Source of the DNA: Lonepinella sp051851555
GTDB lineage: Bacteria > Pseudomonadota > Gammaproteobacteria > Enterobacterales > Pasteurellaceae
DNA length: 64,000 nucleotides
Direction of reading: 5' to 3'
Assembly: GCF_051851555.1 (NCBI RefSeq)
Contig: NZ_JBPDVH010000002.1
Span: forward strand, 124,001 to 188,000
Numbering within the stretch: position 1 is the stretch's first letter; each line of letters begins with the position of its first letter. Shown piece after piece: positions 22,041-30,726 of the stretch. The notes below the pieces were generated by a model, which worked only from the letters and a program-made list of their open reading frames with translations, had not been told where the DNA came from and did not search any database. Made by a program: the position numbers and the translations under genes.

Positions 22041-23238
22041 TGCTATCACCTTGCTTAACTTCTACGGTTTGCTTCCATGCTTGGCTAAATTCATCGCCAC
22101 CAGCATAAGGCGTAAGCCCCTCACGTCTTCTTACTTCATTCGGTGACATCACGCCCGATTTAATCGCAATCTCATAACTGCTAAAGCGTTCATTCTGACT
22201 GGTTCGCAATAAATCAGCGGTATCAAATTCAATTAAATAACGGGGTGCGGTTCTATCTGCCACATCAACCATTAAGGCATCTTTGAGTTGTTGTTCAAAA
22301 TTGGTTAGCCATGGTCGCAAAGTCTGTGATAAAAATGCTCGGCTTGCTTCACTGAAATTTGAATAGCTACTGTTTGAATATTCCTGCAAAAAAATCGGAC
22401 TGATATTAAAAATACGTGCGATATCCCCGATCGTAAATGTACGGCTCTGCAACCATTCCGCATCTTGGTTTGTCATGCCTAGCTGCTTATATTCCATTGA
22501 ACCCTCAAGAACTGGCGTTTTACCCGCATTTTTAGCCCCTTTGTAACGCTCTAGGGCTTTAATGGCTTTTTGTGCCTTGGCTTCGTCTAACCATTCGCTT
22601 GTAGTGATTAAACCGCTCGCCATTAAGCCATTTTTCATCACGCTTGCACCGTGTTTTTGTTGTGCTAATCCTAGCCCGATTGTTTCACGGCAAATCGTGA
22701 CCGGCGAACGCCCCATAAAGCCATCAAGGCTAGAATGGCGTAAATGTAAAATCTCATCTTGTAAATATTGGTGCGTGTTTCCGTCTAGGTCGGTAATTTG
22801 ATAAATATACTTGCCACCCACTAAACGAATAATATTTACCGCACTTGGCGGAAATGGTGTTAGGCTTTCTGGCTGTCCTTTTTTATCCCACCCGATAACC
22901 GCATAGGCATTGCCATTTAGCAAGCAGTGTCGCATCATCGTGTATTTAAACTGATAAGGGGTTTGATTGCGGTTAGGCATTTCATTAAGCAAATAGTCAA
23001 TAGGGTGATTAAAAACTCTTTCCCGTCCGTCATCTTTAAGTTGATACAAATAGCAAGGCATACTAGCAACCGCTTCACTAATCACCGTTACGGCGTTCAT
23101 TACCGCAGGCAAGGCTTCGGCGGTTTGTGGGCTGACAAATTCCCCTGCACCTGTATTGCTTACGCCCAAATAAGAAAGCAGTTCATCAATATTGACTTGG
23201 GTGCTACGCTGTTCTTTTTTTCGTCCAAATAACCACAT
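22024..23238 (-). CDS. HK97-family portal protein
   Basis: 404 residues from ATG 23238, 2 bp after the protease stop. Contains the portal signature PAVMNAVTVISEAVASMPCY near residue 50 and the helix-loop region TRTFTIGDIARIFNISPIF, followed by the wing and crown parts. It forms the 12-subunit DNA channel. The intact length and the closely spaced neighbours show the head operon is under selection or recent. Confidence 0.95.
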   Translation of the reverse strand: MWLFGRKKEQRSTQVNIDELLSYLGVSNTGAGEFVSPQTAEALPAVMNAVTVISEAVASMPCYLYQLKDDGRERVFNHPIDYLLNEMPNRNQTPYQFKYTMMRHCLLNGNAYAVIGWDKKGQPESLTPFPPSAVNIIRLVGGKYIYQITDLDGNTHQYLQDEILHLRHSSLDGFMGRSPVTICRETIGLGLAQQKHGASVMKNGLMASGLITTSEWLDEAKAQKAIKALERYKGAKNAGKTPVLEGSMEYKQLGMTNQDAEWLQSRTFTIGDIARIFNISPIFLQEYSNSSYSNFSEASRAFLSQTLRPWLTNFEQQLKDALMVDVADRTAPRYLIEFDTADLLRTSQNERFSSYEIAIKSGVMSPNEVRRREGLTPYAGGDEFSQAWKQTVEVKQGDSNGTND

Positions 23239-23240
23239 AA

Positions 23241-23795
23241 TCAAAGCCCCGCTAATTCAGCCCAACGGTGTAAAAGTGCGGTCGGTTTTTGCTTAATTTT
23301 TGCCTGTTCCATTGAACGCTTGGCAATCTGAATATTACTTTCAGGATAAGCAGGAATACTCGTTACTGTAACTTCCACTAATTCCGCATTTTTAATCGTT
23401 CGTTGGCAAGGTGTGACATCAAAATCCCATTCTTCAGATTTAACCAAAAAGCCAAAAGACATGCCCGAAATATCGCCACGCTCTACACTAACCAATAAAT
23501 CACGCCCTAGGGTTGTATCAGGCGGCGTTAATTCAAAACGTAACCCGATCTTATCTTCTTCCAGTTTTAACGTATTGGCTTTCGTTCTGCCTAATAACTT
23601 GCTGTAATCGTGTTCAAATAATGCCCGAATATCCGACCCACTCGCTAAACTTTCTGCAAAGGCGTTAGGAGCAAAACGCTCTGAAAATTCGCCCCACAAT
23701 AGCTCGCTAGGGCTATTCCATTTCACTACGTAACCAATCAGCTTTTTATTCTCTGCTTGAACATCTGCCGATCTAATTTCAAACTCTTTATTCAT
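23241..23795 (-). CDS. HK97-family prohead protease
   Basis: 184 residues. Catalytic residues of the herpes-type fold are visible: His62 in FEHDYSKLLGR and Ser113 in GMSFGF, within GDISGMSFGFLV. It cleaves the scaffolding (delta) part of the capsid protein during head maturation. It sits between capsid and portal genes. A DNA-uptake word lies near its end (23274-23282). Confidence 0.95.
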   Translation of the reverse strand: MNKEFEIRSADVQAENKKLIGYVVKWNSPSELLWGEFSERFAPNAFAESLASGSDIRALFEHDYSKLLGRTKANTLKLEEDKIGLRFELTPPDTTLGRDLLVSVERGDISGMSFGFLVKSEEWDFDVTPCQRTIKNAELVEVTVTSIPAYPESNIQIAKRSMEQAKIKQKPTALLHRWAELAGL

Positions 23796-23845
23796 ATTCT
23801 ACCCACTGACAAAAAAGGGGCTTAACGCCCCCTGTATCAAATTTA

Positions 23846-25033
23846 TTAAGCCGTCGTTTCAATGAACTTAATCGCATTGCTATCAACCACGCCACCGCCT
23901 AAATATTTATCGGTGTGGACTTTGTAGAATCCAGGCTCTGTAATGTTATCTGGTCGAGTGCGTACGCCTGTTTCGTGGTCTACGATATAATAACCGCGTT
24001 TAAAATCACCAAACGCTAATACGGCTTGATTCGCTCCACTCGTCGGCATTGTTTCAAGGAAATAAACAGGACGACCTAAAAGCGTTGCGGGAGCGTCTGC
24101 GGTTAAGCCGTCACGCCAAATATAATCACCGTTTTTATTTTTGATTTTTTGCAACATCGCCGCAATGGTAGAAGACATCACCCAAACGGCATTTTTTCTA
24201 TATTTGCTATGTAATGTGTAGAACAAATCAATTAAATTATCAGCAGTGATTTTATCTGCCCCTGCAACTTCTAATTTTTGCAACTCGCCAAAAGCACGAG
24301 TTTTATCATTTCCCTTTGAACGAGTATAAGCTAACAAGCCTTTCGCTTTCTTACTTCCATCGCCATCGGTCAAATCTACTTCTTCAGTTTCTGCAAAACT
24401 TTCTGAAATTTCTTCCGTCAACCAACCTAAAACATCAATAGACGAAAAATCTAAAATTTCTTGCGTGGTTTTCGGATAGGCATAAATCGGATTTAAAGCG
24501 ATAGTGACTTCATTTAATTTCGGTGTATTGGTCGCCGTACGTGCCTTACCCTCTTCACCATGATTAATCACGGCACCACCAGCAGAAACAAGTTTTTTAT
24601 ACTCTTTCGCCCCTACTGGCAAGCGAACCACATTACAAATCTGACGCATAACGCTGTCATCTGTTAAACGGGTCATTACTTGCTTGTCTAATTGTGGGAT
24701 CACGGTATAACCGCCATCATCATTTGCAGTCGTGGATAACGTAGATCTTAATTCACCTGTCTTGATATAATGACGTAGCTCATCATTTCCGAATTGAGCT
24801 TTATTACTTGTTTCTACTGGTTTACCTGCTTGGTTACGTTCTTCATCAGTAACTGATTCATAACGTGAAATCTCATCGCTTAATTGTTTAACCAAATCTT
24901 TCAATTTATCAAAATCTACTGATTCGGTTTCATTTAAGCTGCGGTTTTCCGCATCCGCTTTACTCAAAATGTTACGCATATCTTCAACGGCTTTTGCCTT
25001 TTGTTGGCGTAGTTCTAAAAGTTTTTTAAACAT
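23846..25033 (-). CDS. HK97-fold major capsid protein
   Basis: 395 residues. The first about 100 residues form the charged coiled-coil delta domain (MFKKLLELRQQKAKAVEDMR) removed by the protease. The HK97 fold follows, with a typical PQLDKQVMTRLTDDSVMRQ entry and the C-terminal YYIVDHETGVRTRPDNI. ATG 25033 follows AAAGGA. It is the first gene of the satellite's morphogenesis operon; no scaffold, tail or major tail protein gene accompanies it. Confidence 0.95.
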   Translation of the reverse strand: MFKKLLELRQQKAKAVEDMRNILSKADAENRSLNETESVDFDKLKDLVKQLSDEISRYESVTDEERNQAGKPVETSNKAQFGNDELRHYIKTGELRSTLSTTANDDGGYTVIPQLDKQVMTRLTDDSVMRQICNVVRLPVGAKEYKKLVSAGGAVINHGEEGKARTATNTPKLNEVTIALNPIYAYPKTTQEILDFSSIDVLGWLTEEISESFAETEEVDLTDGDGSKKAKGLLAYTRSKGNDKTRAFGELQKLEVAGADKITADNLIDLFYTLHSKYRKNAVWVMSSTIAAMLQKIKNKNGDYIWRDGLTADAPATLLGRPVYFLETMPTSGANQAVLAFGDFKRGYYIVDHETGVRTRPDNITEPGFYKVHTDKYLGGGVVDSNAIKFIETTA

Positions 25034-25244
25034 AATTTAATCCTTTGATATTTATCTTAATTAAGACGGCTAAAATCAGCCCATATCATAATATAACCAC
25101 ATCAAAAAGAATGTAAATAGACTATTTTTTAAGCGTTAAGTGGCGATAAGATACGATAAGTTAATAAAATTCGATTGATTATTTTTTAATCTTTGGAATA
25201 AAGAAAGAATCTATAATTACAGAATTTTTAGGCTTTTTTATATG

Positions 25245-25347
25245 GTGAACACTAGTGAACACTAGTGAACACTTAAGAATAAGGTATTCACCCTATAATA
25301 TATTAATATATAAGGATTTTTTATTAAAAGGTGAATAGGTGAATACC
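25245..25347. repeat. GGTGAACA/GGTGAATA iteron array, probable satellite replication origin
   Basis: Three direct repeats GTGAACACT(A/T) at 25246, 25256 and 25266 (10-bp period, first preceded by G), an inverted copy GGTATTCACC at 25284-25293, and GGTGAATA plus GGTGAATACC at 25330-25347. Between them is a purely AT spacer (ATAATATATTAATATATAA) suited for melting. The P4 alpha protein recognises GGTGAACA-type repeats at its origin and crr, and this element encodes an alpha-type protein. The 25034-25540 stretch has no gene. Confidence 0.7.
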
Positions 25348-25420
25348 TTTTTTAATAAAATTTAAAACACAGGGCAAAATAATAAATCTTGCTATATTTA
25401 AAAGGCAGTCTAAAATAAAA

Positions 25421-25440
25421 AGCAGACTGTATAGCGTCTG
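25421..25440 (-). terminator. Terminator facing into the satellite
   Basis: GCAGAC-N8-GTCTGC hairpin; on the minus strand a TTTTTATTTT tract follows. It would stop leftward transcription from the chromosome before it reaches the iterons and the capsid operon. Confidence 0.65.
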
Positions 25441-25468
25441 CTCCAAATATTCATCGAATTGTATTTTA

Positions 25469-25488
25469 GTAGTATCGTATGTAGTATC
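25469..25488. repeat. Direct repeat GTAGTATC x2, possible integrase arm sites
   Basis: GTAGTATC at 25469-25476 and 25481-25488, 12 bp apart, close to the element boundary. Short direct repeats next to an attachment core are typical arm-type integrase or AlpA/Xis sites. Confidence 0.35.
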
Positions 25489-25538
25489 ATAAAAAGTTAA
25501 ACTAAATTTTTAGTTAAATATCAATGAAATAAAACTCT

Positions 25539-25560
25539 ATTCAAGTCCCGCTCAGCACCA
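25539..25560 (+). other. tRNA 3'-end-like sequence, probable attR core
   Basis: ATTCAAGTCCCGCTCAGCACCA has the T-loop TTCAAGT and a terminal ACCA, and a rho-independent terminator follows on the same strand, as after a tRNA gene. No tRNA 5' half is present to its left; instead satellite sequence begins. The spacing from T-loop to CCA is two bases shorter than standard, so the parent gene may be atypical or the remnant altered. This fits an element integrated in a tRNA 3' end. Confidence 0.45.
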
Positions 25561-25570
25561 ATCAACAAGA

Positions 25571-25597
25571 AAAGACGGTTTATGCCGTCTTTTTTAT
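25571..25597 (+). terminator. Terminator after the tRNA-like remnant
   Basis: AAAGACGG/CCGTCTTT stem with a 6-base loop followed by a T tract on the plus strand. There is no protein gene upstream on this strand, so it probably served the tRNA gene in which the satellite integrated. Confidence 0.75.
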
Positions 25598-25691
25598 GTG
25601 CCGAAATAAACTGCCGAAATAAACTAAAACTACGCCAAACAACAGGTTATCAATCATTGACTTCCCATGCTTTTATTTTCTATTCCCAGAC

Positions 25692-25719
25692 AAAAAAGAC
25701 CAACTCAGTTGAGTTGGTC
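25692..25719 (-). terminator. cysK terminator
   Basis: GACCAACTCA/TGAGTTGGTC perfect stem followed on the minus strand by TTTTTTG, 53 bp after the cysK stop. Confidence 0.9.
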
Positions 25720-25772
25720 AAATACTATCTATACTTATTATTTTTATTTAGGGGATTCGGATTAAATTGGGC

Positions 25773-26720
25773 TTATGCCTCTACACCTTCAAATAAAGCG
25801 GTACTTAAATAACGCTCTGACGCAGATGGGAGGATCACCACAATTAATTTATCAGCAAATTCAGGTAATTTCGCAATACGCTCGGCGGCGGCAACGGCGG
25901 CGCCTGAGGAAATACCGGCTAAAATACCTTCTTCTGCCATTAAACGGCGTGCGGTAGCAATGGCGGTTTCACTGTCCACTGGCTCAACACGATCAACCAA
26001 GCTCAAATCTAAGTTTTTCGGAATAAAGCCGGCACCGATACCTTGAATTTTATGTGGACCCGGTTTCACTTCTTCGCCTTTTAAGGTTTGCGTAATCACA
26101 GGGCTTTCCGCTGGTTCAACCGCAACGGTGGTAATGGCTTTGCCTTGATCTTGTTTGATATAACGGCTAATACCCGTGATGGTACCACCTGTCCCCACAC
26201 CTGCCACGATAACATCCACTTTTCCCTCTGTGCCTTGCCAGATTTCAGGGCCAGTGGTTTGTTGGTGAATAGCAGGGTTAGCCGGATTTTCAAACTGTTT
26301 CAACATGATATAACGGTTTGGATCGCTTGCCACAATTTCTTCGGCTTTGGCGATTGCTCCTTTCATGCCTTTGGCGCCCTCGGTCAACACCAAATTCACC
26401 CCTAAACCACGTAATAAACGTTTACGTTCGGTACTCATGGTTTCTGGCATGGTGAGGGTAATTTTATAGCCACGGGCGGCGGCCACATAGGCTAAAGCAA
26501 TACCGGTGTTACCACTGGTCGCATCAACAATTTCTTTATTTTTGGTTAACGTGCCATCTTTTTCCGCTTGCCATACCATGTTGGCACCAATACGGCATTT
26601 TACGCTAAAGCTCGGGTTACGACCCTCAACTTTCACCACAATGTTGCCTTGACCAAAATGGTTTAAGCGAACTAATGGGGTGTTACCAATAGAATAGGAA
26701 TTATCTGCAAAAATCGTCAT
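25773..26720 (-). CDS. cysK: Cysteine synthase A
   Basis: 315 residues. O-acetylserine sulfhydrylase, making L-cysteine from O-acetylserine and sulfide with pyridoxal phosphate. The PLP lysine is Lys41 in NPSFSVKCRIG; the substrate loop TSGNTGIALAY and the phosphate-binding GVGTGGTITG are present. Length is standard. It stands alone with its own terminator and marks the start of the core chromosome next to the satellite. Confidence 0.96.
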   Translation of the reverse strand: MTIFADNSYSIGNTPLVRLNHFGQGNIVVKVEGRNPSFSVKCRIGANMVWQAEKDGTLTKNKEIVDATSGNTGIALAYVAAARGYKITLTMPETMSTERKRLLRGLGVNLVLTEGAKGMKGAIAKAEEIVASDPNRYIMLKQFENPANPAIHQQTTGPEIWQGTEGKVDVIVAGVGTGGTITGISRYIKQDQGKAITTVAVEPAESPVITQTLKGEEVKPGPHKIQGIGAGFIPKNLDLSLVDRVEPVDSETAIATARRLMAEEGILAGISSGAAVAAAERIAKLPEFADKLIVVILPSASERYLSTALFEGVEA

Positions 26721-26828
26721 TGTGTTTCTCCTTGAAAGAATGATTTAATTGTTGATGCTATTTGTAACATAATATTTAATAATAAAAAAATAGCTATTTG
26801 TTCTATTTTATAACTAAATTGCATTAAA

Positions 26829-27881
26829 TTATGACGGTATTTTTCCTTTATTCGGCAATCGATCACTTAACAAAATGGCATAACGTTCTGTACTTGGGCT
26901 TGATTCTAAGGCAATTTTTAATGCCATCGTCAGAGGAACTGAAAGCAACATACCCACGGTGCCTAGTAACCAACCCCAAAATAAAAGAGAAAGGAATACC
27001 ACTAAAGTAGAAAGTCCTAATTTTTTCCCCATAATTCTCGGCTCTAGCACATTACCAATAGATACGTTAATAACAATCACGCTAATGGTGACCACAAATC
27101 CGGTGGTAAAACCATTTAGTAAGAACGTTTGTAAAATAATCGGTATCGTAGCAATAATCGAGCCGATACTTGGAATATAGTTAAACAAAAAACTTAAGGT
27201 CGCCCATAAAATCGCATATTGTACATCTGCTATGGTGAGTAACGTCCAAATCGCCACCGCCGTCAACAGGCTCATCATGCTCTTGACGCCCAAATAACCA
27301 ATAATGCTTTCTAACACGCGTTCTAAATGATTTTCTTCCTCGCCATCTTGACGACTAAACACCAACGCAAATTTATGTTTAGCGGTGGGTGCCTCTAACA
27401 ACATAAAAATGACCACTAAAATTAACACAAAGGCATTGGACACCACATTGGAGAAATTCATCAACAAACTGCTAGCGAAATTCATCACTGAACTCGGGTC
27501 AAAATGCTTAACAATAGCGTCGGGCTTGACAGAAAAGGGAATATGCCATTTTTGTGCAATGGCCTGAATATCGTTCAAGCGAGCGGTCATTAATTGCCGA
27601 TATTGTGGAATGGATTGCGTAAATTCTTGCGCCGATCCGTTAATCAAGCCGACTAAAAAGAAAAACACCAATAAAATCAACAGCAATAATAAGGCAATCG
27701 CTAACCAATGCGGCACATGTCGCTTAGTCATAAAGCGAATCAAGGGTGAACAGATGATCGCAATAAATAACGACAGCAAAAATGGCACCACGATCACAGA
27801 GGACACTTTAATGCCCGCCAAAATAATCACCAAGGCGGCACTCACAAAAATAAATTGATGTAATGGATTGTTTTTTATCAT
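26829..27881 (-). CDS. AI-2E family (PerM/TqsA-like) membrane transporter
   Basis: 350 residues with seven to eight hydrophobic helices, beginning with FIFVSAALVIILAGIKVSSV, and the family motifs FLFNYIPSIGSIIATIP and VIVINVSIGNVLEPRIMGKK. Members export various small molecules or ions; the AI-2 transport role of TqsA does not extend to all. The substrate here is unknown. A DNA-uptake word lies just upstream of the start. Confidence 0.88.
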   Translation of the reverse strand: MIKNNPLHQFIFVSAALVIILAGIKVSSVIVVPFLLSLFIAIICSPLIRFMTKRHVPHWLAIALLLLLILLVFFFLVGLINGSAQEFTQSIPQYRQLMTARLNDIQAIAQKWHIPFSVKPDAIVKHFDPSSVMNFASSLLMNFSNVVSNAFVLILVVIFMLLEAPTAKHKFALVFSRQDGEEENHLERVLESIIGYLGVKSMMSLLTAVAIWTLLTIADVQYAILWATLSFLFNYIPSIGSIIATIPIILQTFLLNGFTTGFVVTISVIVINVSIGNVLEPRIMGKKLGLSTLVVFLSLLFWGWLLGTVGMLLSVPLTMALKIALESSPSTERYAILLSDRLPNKGKIPS

Positions 27882-27899
27882 AAAATATACCGCACTTAG

Positions 27900-28238
27900 T
27901 TAAATCGCCTCTTCATTTTCTTCGCCGGTGCGAATACGAATCACACGAGCCACATCATACACAAAAATCTTACCATCACCGATTTTACCGGTTTGAGCCG
28001 TTTCTACAATGGCGTCAATACATTGTTGTAGCACATCATCTGCGATCACAATTTCCAGTTTGACTTTCGGTAAGAAATCCACCGCATACTCGGCGCCACG
28101 ATACAGTTCCGTATGCCCTTTTTGACGGCCAAAGCCTCGCACTTCCGTCACTGTCATGCCAGTAATCCCAATATCCGACAAAGCCTCACGGACATCATCT
28201 AATTTGAACGGTTTGATAATTGCTTCAATTTTTTTCAT
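27900..28238 (-). CDS. glnB: Nitrogen regulatory protein P-II
   Basis: 112 residues from the second ATG (28238), the length usual for PII. The T-loop uridylylation tyrosine is in KGHTELYRGAEY (Tyr51). The ATP/2-oxoglutarate-binding parts TGKIGDGKIFVYDV and VIRIRTGE are intact. It senses nitrogen and energy status and acts on GlnE/GlnD and NtrB where present. It lies 6 bp after mog. Confidence 0.95.
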   Translation of the reverse strand: MKKIEAIIKPFKLDDVREALSDIGITGMTVTEVRGFGRQKGHTELYRGAEYAVDFLPKVKLEIVIADDVLQQCIDAIVETAQTGKIGDGKIFVYDVARVIRIRTGEENEEAI

Positions 28239-28247
28239 CACTTGCTC

Positions 28248-28838
28248 CTATTTTTTAGCGGATTTTGGACGGAAACTTTCAATCACAGCAGGATCCGTAT
28301 CAATATAAATCCCATCAATCAACTGTAAACAATAAGGCACGGCAGCAAAAATCCCTTTTACTTGCACTTTCCCTTGTTCGTCTTTCACGCCCTCTAAGGT
28401 TTCTTTAATGGCTTTGGGTTGCCCAGGTAAATTTAAAATTAAACTGTTTTTGCGAATCACCCCGACTTGCCGTGACAATATGGCGGTAGGCACAAAATGT
28501 AAACTCACCTGACGCATTTGTTCACCGAATCCCGGCATTTCACGATCCGCCACGGCCAGTGTCGCCTCCGGTGTCACATCACGTTTTGCAGGCCCCGTAC
28601 CGCCCGTGGTTAAAACTAACTGGCATTGTTGTTGATCGACTAATTCAATCAAGGTTTGCTCAATTTTATCCTGTTCATCAGGGATTAAACGGGTTTCTAC
28701 TAAAAATTTATCCACTAATGCTTGTTCTAACCAAACGGTTAATTCGGGAATGCCTTGATCGGCATAGATACCTTGCGAGGCCCGATCAGAAACGGAAACC
28801 AAGCCAATTTTTAAGATTTTTTCATCAACTGCGGTCAT
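28248..28838 (-). CDS. mog: Molybdopterin adenylyltransferase
   Basis: 196 residues. MoCF/MogA fold with the motif LTTGGTGPAKRDVTPEA and LILNLPGQPKAIKETLEG. It adenylates molybdopterin before molybdenum insertion in cofactor synthesis, needed for formate dehydrogenase, nitrate and DMSO reductases. The first eight residues TAVDEKIL precede the core GLVSVSDRAS. Followed by glnB. Confidence 0.93.
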   Translation of the reverse strand: MTAVDEKILKIGLVSVSDRASQGIYADQGIPELTVWLEQALVDKFLVETRLIPDEQDKIEQTLIELVDQQQCQLVLTTGGTGPAKRDVTPEATLAVADREMPGFGEQMRQVSLHFVPTAILSRQVGVIRKNSLILNLPGQPKAIKETLEGVKDEQGKVQVKGIFAAVPYCLQLIDGIYIDTDPAVIESFRPKSAKK

Positions 28839-28852
28839 TTTTTACCTTATTT

Positions 28853-30712
28853 TTAAAATGGAAATAACAACGGAATACAAAATACCGTGACTAACATAAC
28901 TAACAATGTAAATGGCACACCGATTTTAACAAAATCCGCAAACTTATAGCCACCCGGCCCTAACACCATGGTATTCACCGGGGAAGAAATTGGGGTCATA
29001 AACGCCGCCGACGAGGCAATAGCCACGGTCATAGCAAAAGGCATGGGCGAAAGCTGTAATTGCTGCGCCATACTAATCGCAATCGGTGCCACTAAAATAG
29101 CGGTCGCCGTATTAGAAATAAACAAGCCAACAACCGCACAGAGCATAAATAAGCTAATCAACATCCAGTGTTTACCCATGGTTCCCACGGTGTGAATCAT
29201 AAAATCCACGGCTAAATCCACCCCACCCGTTTTTTGTAGCGCAATGGAAAAAGGCATCATGCCAACGATTAAAATCAAGCTCGGCCAATGAATACTGGCA
29301 TAAGCACTTTTGGCGTCAATACAACGGAATTTACCGAGCATTAAACAAGCGATAAGAGCGGCCACCACATTCGGCACGACGCCCGTGACCATTAATAACA
29401 CCATGGTCGCAATGGCAAAAATCGCATGCCATGCTTGGCTCGCTGCGGGAACGGCTTTGTCAATTTCACTGGGATAACTTAATAAAAAGAAAGATTTGGT
29501 TTTATCCCGTAATTGTTGTAACAGTTTCCACTGCCCCACCACCAACAAGAGATCGCCCACTTTCAATATTTCTTCCGCAAGATTGCCTTGCAATAACTCG
29601 CCGTTACGTTTAATCCCAATAATATTCAACCCATAATGGGATCGAAAGCGTAATTGCACCGCACTTTTCCCCACTGCACTGCCGTCGGGAATCGGGGTAA
29701 TTTCTGCCATGCCAATGGATTTAGCTTGTTCACTAAAATGAACATTACGAATAGGGGCCAATTCTAAATGATGTGCACGGCAAAATTCGCTCAAATCCAA
29801 GTCTGGCTGACTAATATCCATCATCAATAAATCTTTATGGCGAATTTCTTCTTTGCCAAGGGAGGCGGCCATAAAAATCGGTCGAAAGCGTTTCCAACGC
29901 TCAATAGCTAAAATATTTAGACCATAATTGGCCCGTAAATGTAATTCTTCGACATTCTGCCCAATAAAATCGGAATCCGCTAACACCACAAAACGTTTAA
30001 TTCTGCGGTGTAACTGATAACTTTCAATGAGATCATTAAAGGAATAACGGGCGGTTTCTTGCGGATTATGTTGCTCTGGCGAGGCTAACCAACGACGAGC
30101 TAATAACATATAGAATACGCCTAACACCAACACAATTAAGCCAATAGGCGTAAACGAAAAGAAATCAAAACGTCCCGCTTGTGTGCGGACTAATTCGGCA
30201 TTTACCACCAAATTTGGCGCCGTGGCAATCAAAGTCATCATGCCACTAATTAAGCCCGCCATGCTTAACGGCATCATTAAACGTTTGGGTGAAATGTGCA
30301 TTTGCTGACAAATCACCAACACCACCGGAATGAAAATCGCCACAATACCCGTAGAACTCATAAAGGATCCCAAGCCCGCAACGGATAACATTAATAAAAT
30401 AAGGACTTTCGTTTCACTGTTATTGGCGACGTGCATGAGCCATTCACTCACTTGATAGGCCACGCCGGTACGCACTAAACCATCTGCCACAATAAACAAT
30501 AATGCAATGAGAATAATATTGGGATCGCTAAATCCTGCAAATACATCTTCAACGGTTAAAATGCCACTCAGACAAAAGGCAAGCATGACCACCAATGCGA
30601 CCGTATCCATACGCAATTTATTTTGAATAAACAAAAAGATCGCCCCCAATAACAAAACGATCACAGCGGTTAATGGGGTGTGTAACGCAGTAAATAAGTC
30701 AGCATTCATCAC
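28853..30712 (-). CDS. SLC13 (DASS) family permease with two TrkA-C domains
   Basis: 619 residues. About eleven transmembrane helices in two blocks (residues about 15-200 and 425-615) are separated by two RCK_C/TrkA-C domains (about 230-410; FVVLADSDFIGQNVEELHLR and TPIPDGSAVGKSAVQLRFRS). The family signature SNTATAILVAPIAISMAQQL is near the end. Members transport sulfate, di- or tricarboxylates with sodium; the cytosolic domains suggest nucleotide or ion gating. Substrate is not predicted. Confidence 0.9.
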   Translation of the reverse strand: MMNADLFTALHTPLTAVIVLLLGAIFLFIQNKLRMDTVALVVMLAFCLSGILTVEDVFAGFSDPNIILIALLFIVADGLVRTGVAYQVSEWLMHVANNSETKVLILLMLSVAGLGSFMSSTGIVAIFIPVVLVICQQMHISPKRLMMPLSMAGLISGMMTLIATAPNLVVNAELVRTQAGRFDFFSFTPIGLIVLVLGVFYMLLARRWLASPEQHNPQETARYSFNDLIESYQLHRRIKRFVVLADSDFIGQNVEELHLRANYGLNILAIERWKRFRPIFMAASLGKEEIRHKDLLMMDISQPDLDLSEFCRAHHLELAPIRNVHFSEQAKSIGMAEITPIPDGSAVGKSAVQLRFRSHYGLNIIGIKRNGELLQGNLAEEILKVGDLLLVVGQWKLLQQLRDKTKSFFLLSYPSEIDKAVPAASQAWHAIFAIATMVLLMVTGVVPNVVAALIACLMLGKFRCIDAKSAYASIHWPSLILIVGMMPFSIALQKTGGVDLAVDFMIHTVGTMGKHWMLISLFMLCAVVGLFISNTATAILVAPIAISMAQQLQLSPMPFAMTVAIASSAAFMTPISSPVNTMVLGPGGYKFADFVKIGVPFTLLVMLVTVFCIPLLFPF

Positions 30713-30726
30713 AATATTTCCTTAAA

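Larger units (their letters stand above)
13342..25560 (-). mobile_element. Tailless HK97-head satellite, cf-PICI-like, interrupted by the Mu-like prophage
   Basis: All genes run right to left: capsid, prohead protease, portal, head closure, connector, HNH, TerS, TerL, a membrane protein, a coiled-coil protein, AlpA, an Icd-like protein, several small ORFs and a P4/D5-type replication gene cut at 13342. There are no tail, tape-measure, baseplate, lysis or LexA/CI-type genes. This is the module set described for capsid-forming PICIs in Gammaproteobacteria. The right boundary is set by a tRNA-like remnant at about 25539-25560. The integrase, if present, must be on the other side of the Mu-like prophage. 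Confidence 0.82.

Noticed and set aside
25539..25560. Complete tRNA gene
   Set aside because: Only a 3' end-like segment is present; no anticodon or D arm to its left and T-arm spacing is not standard.
13342..25560. Decayed remnant of a full HK97-like prophage
   Set aside because: All head genes are intact, their order is the reverse of a phage, and AlpA, an Icd-like gene and a P4-type replication gene accompany them; a deletion remnant would more likely have broken frames. Not fully excluded because the left half is outside the window.
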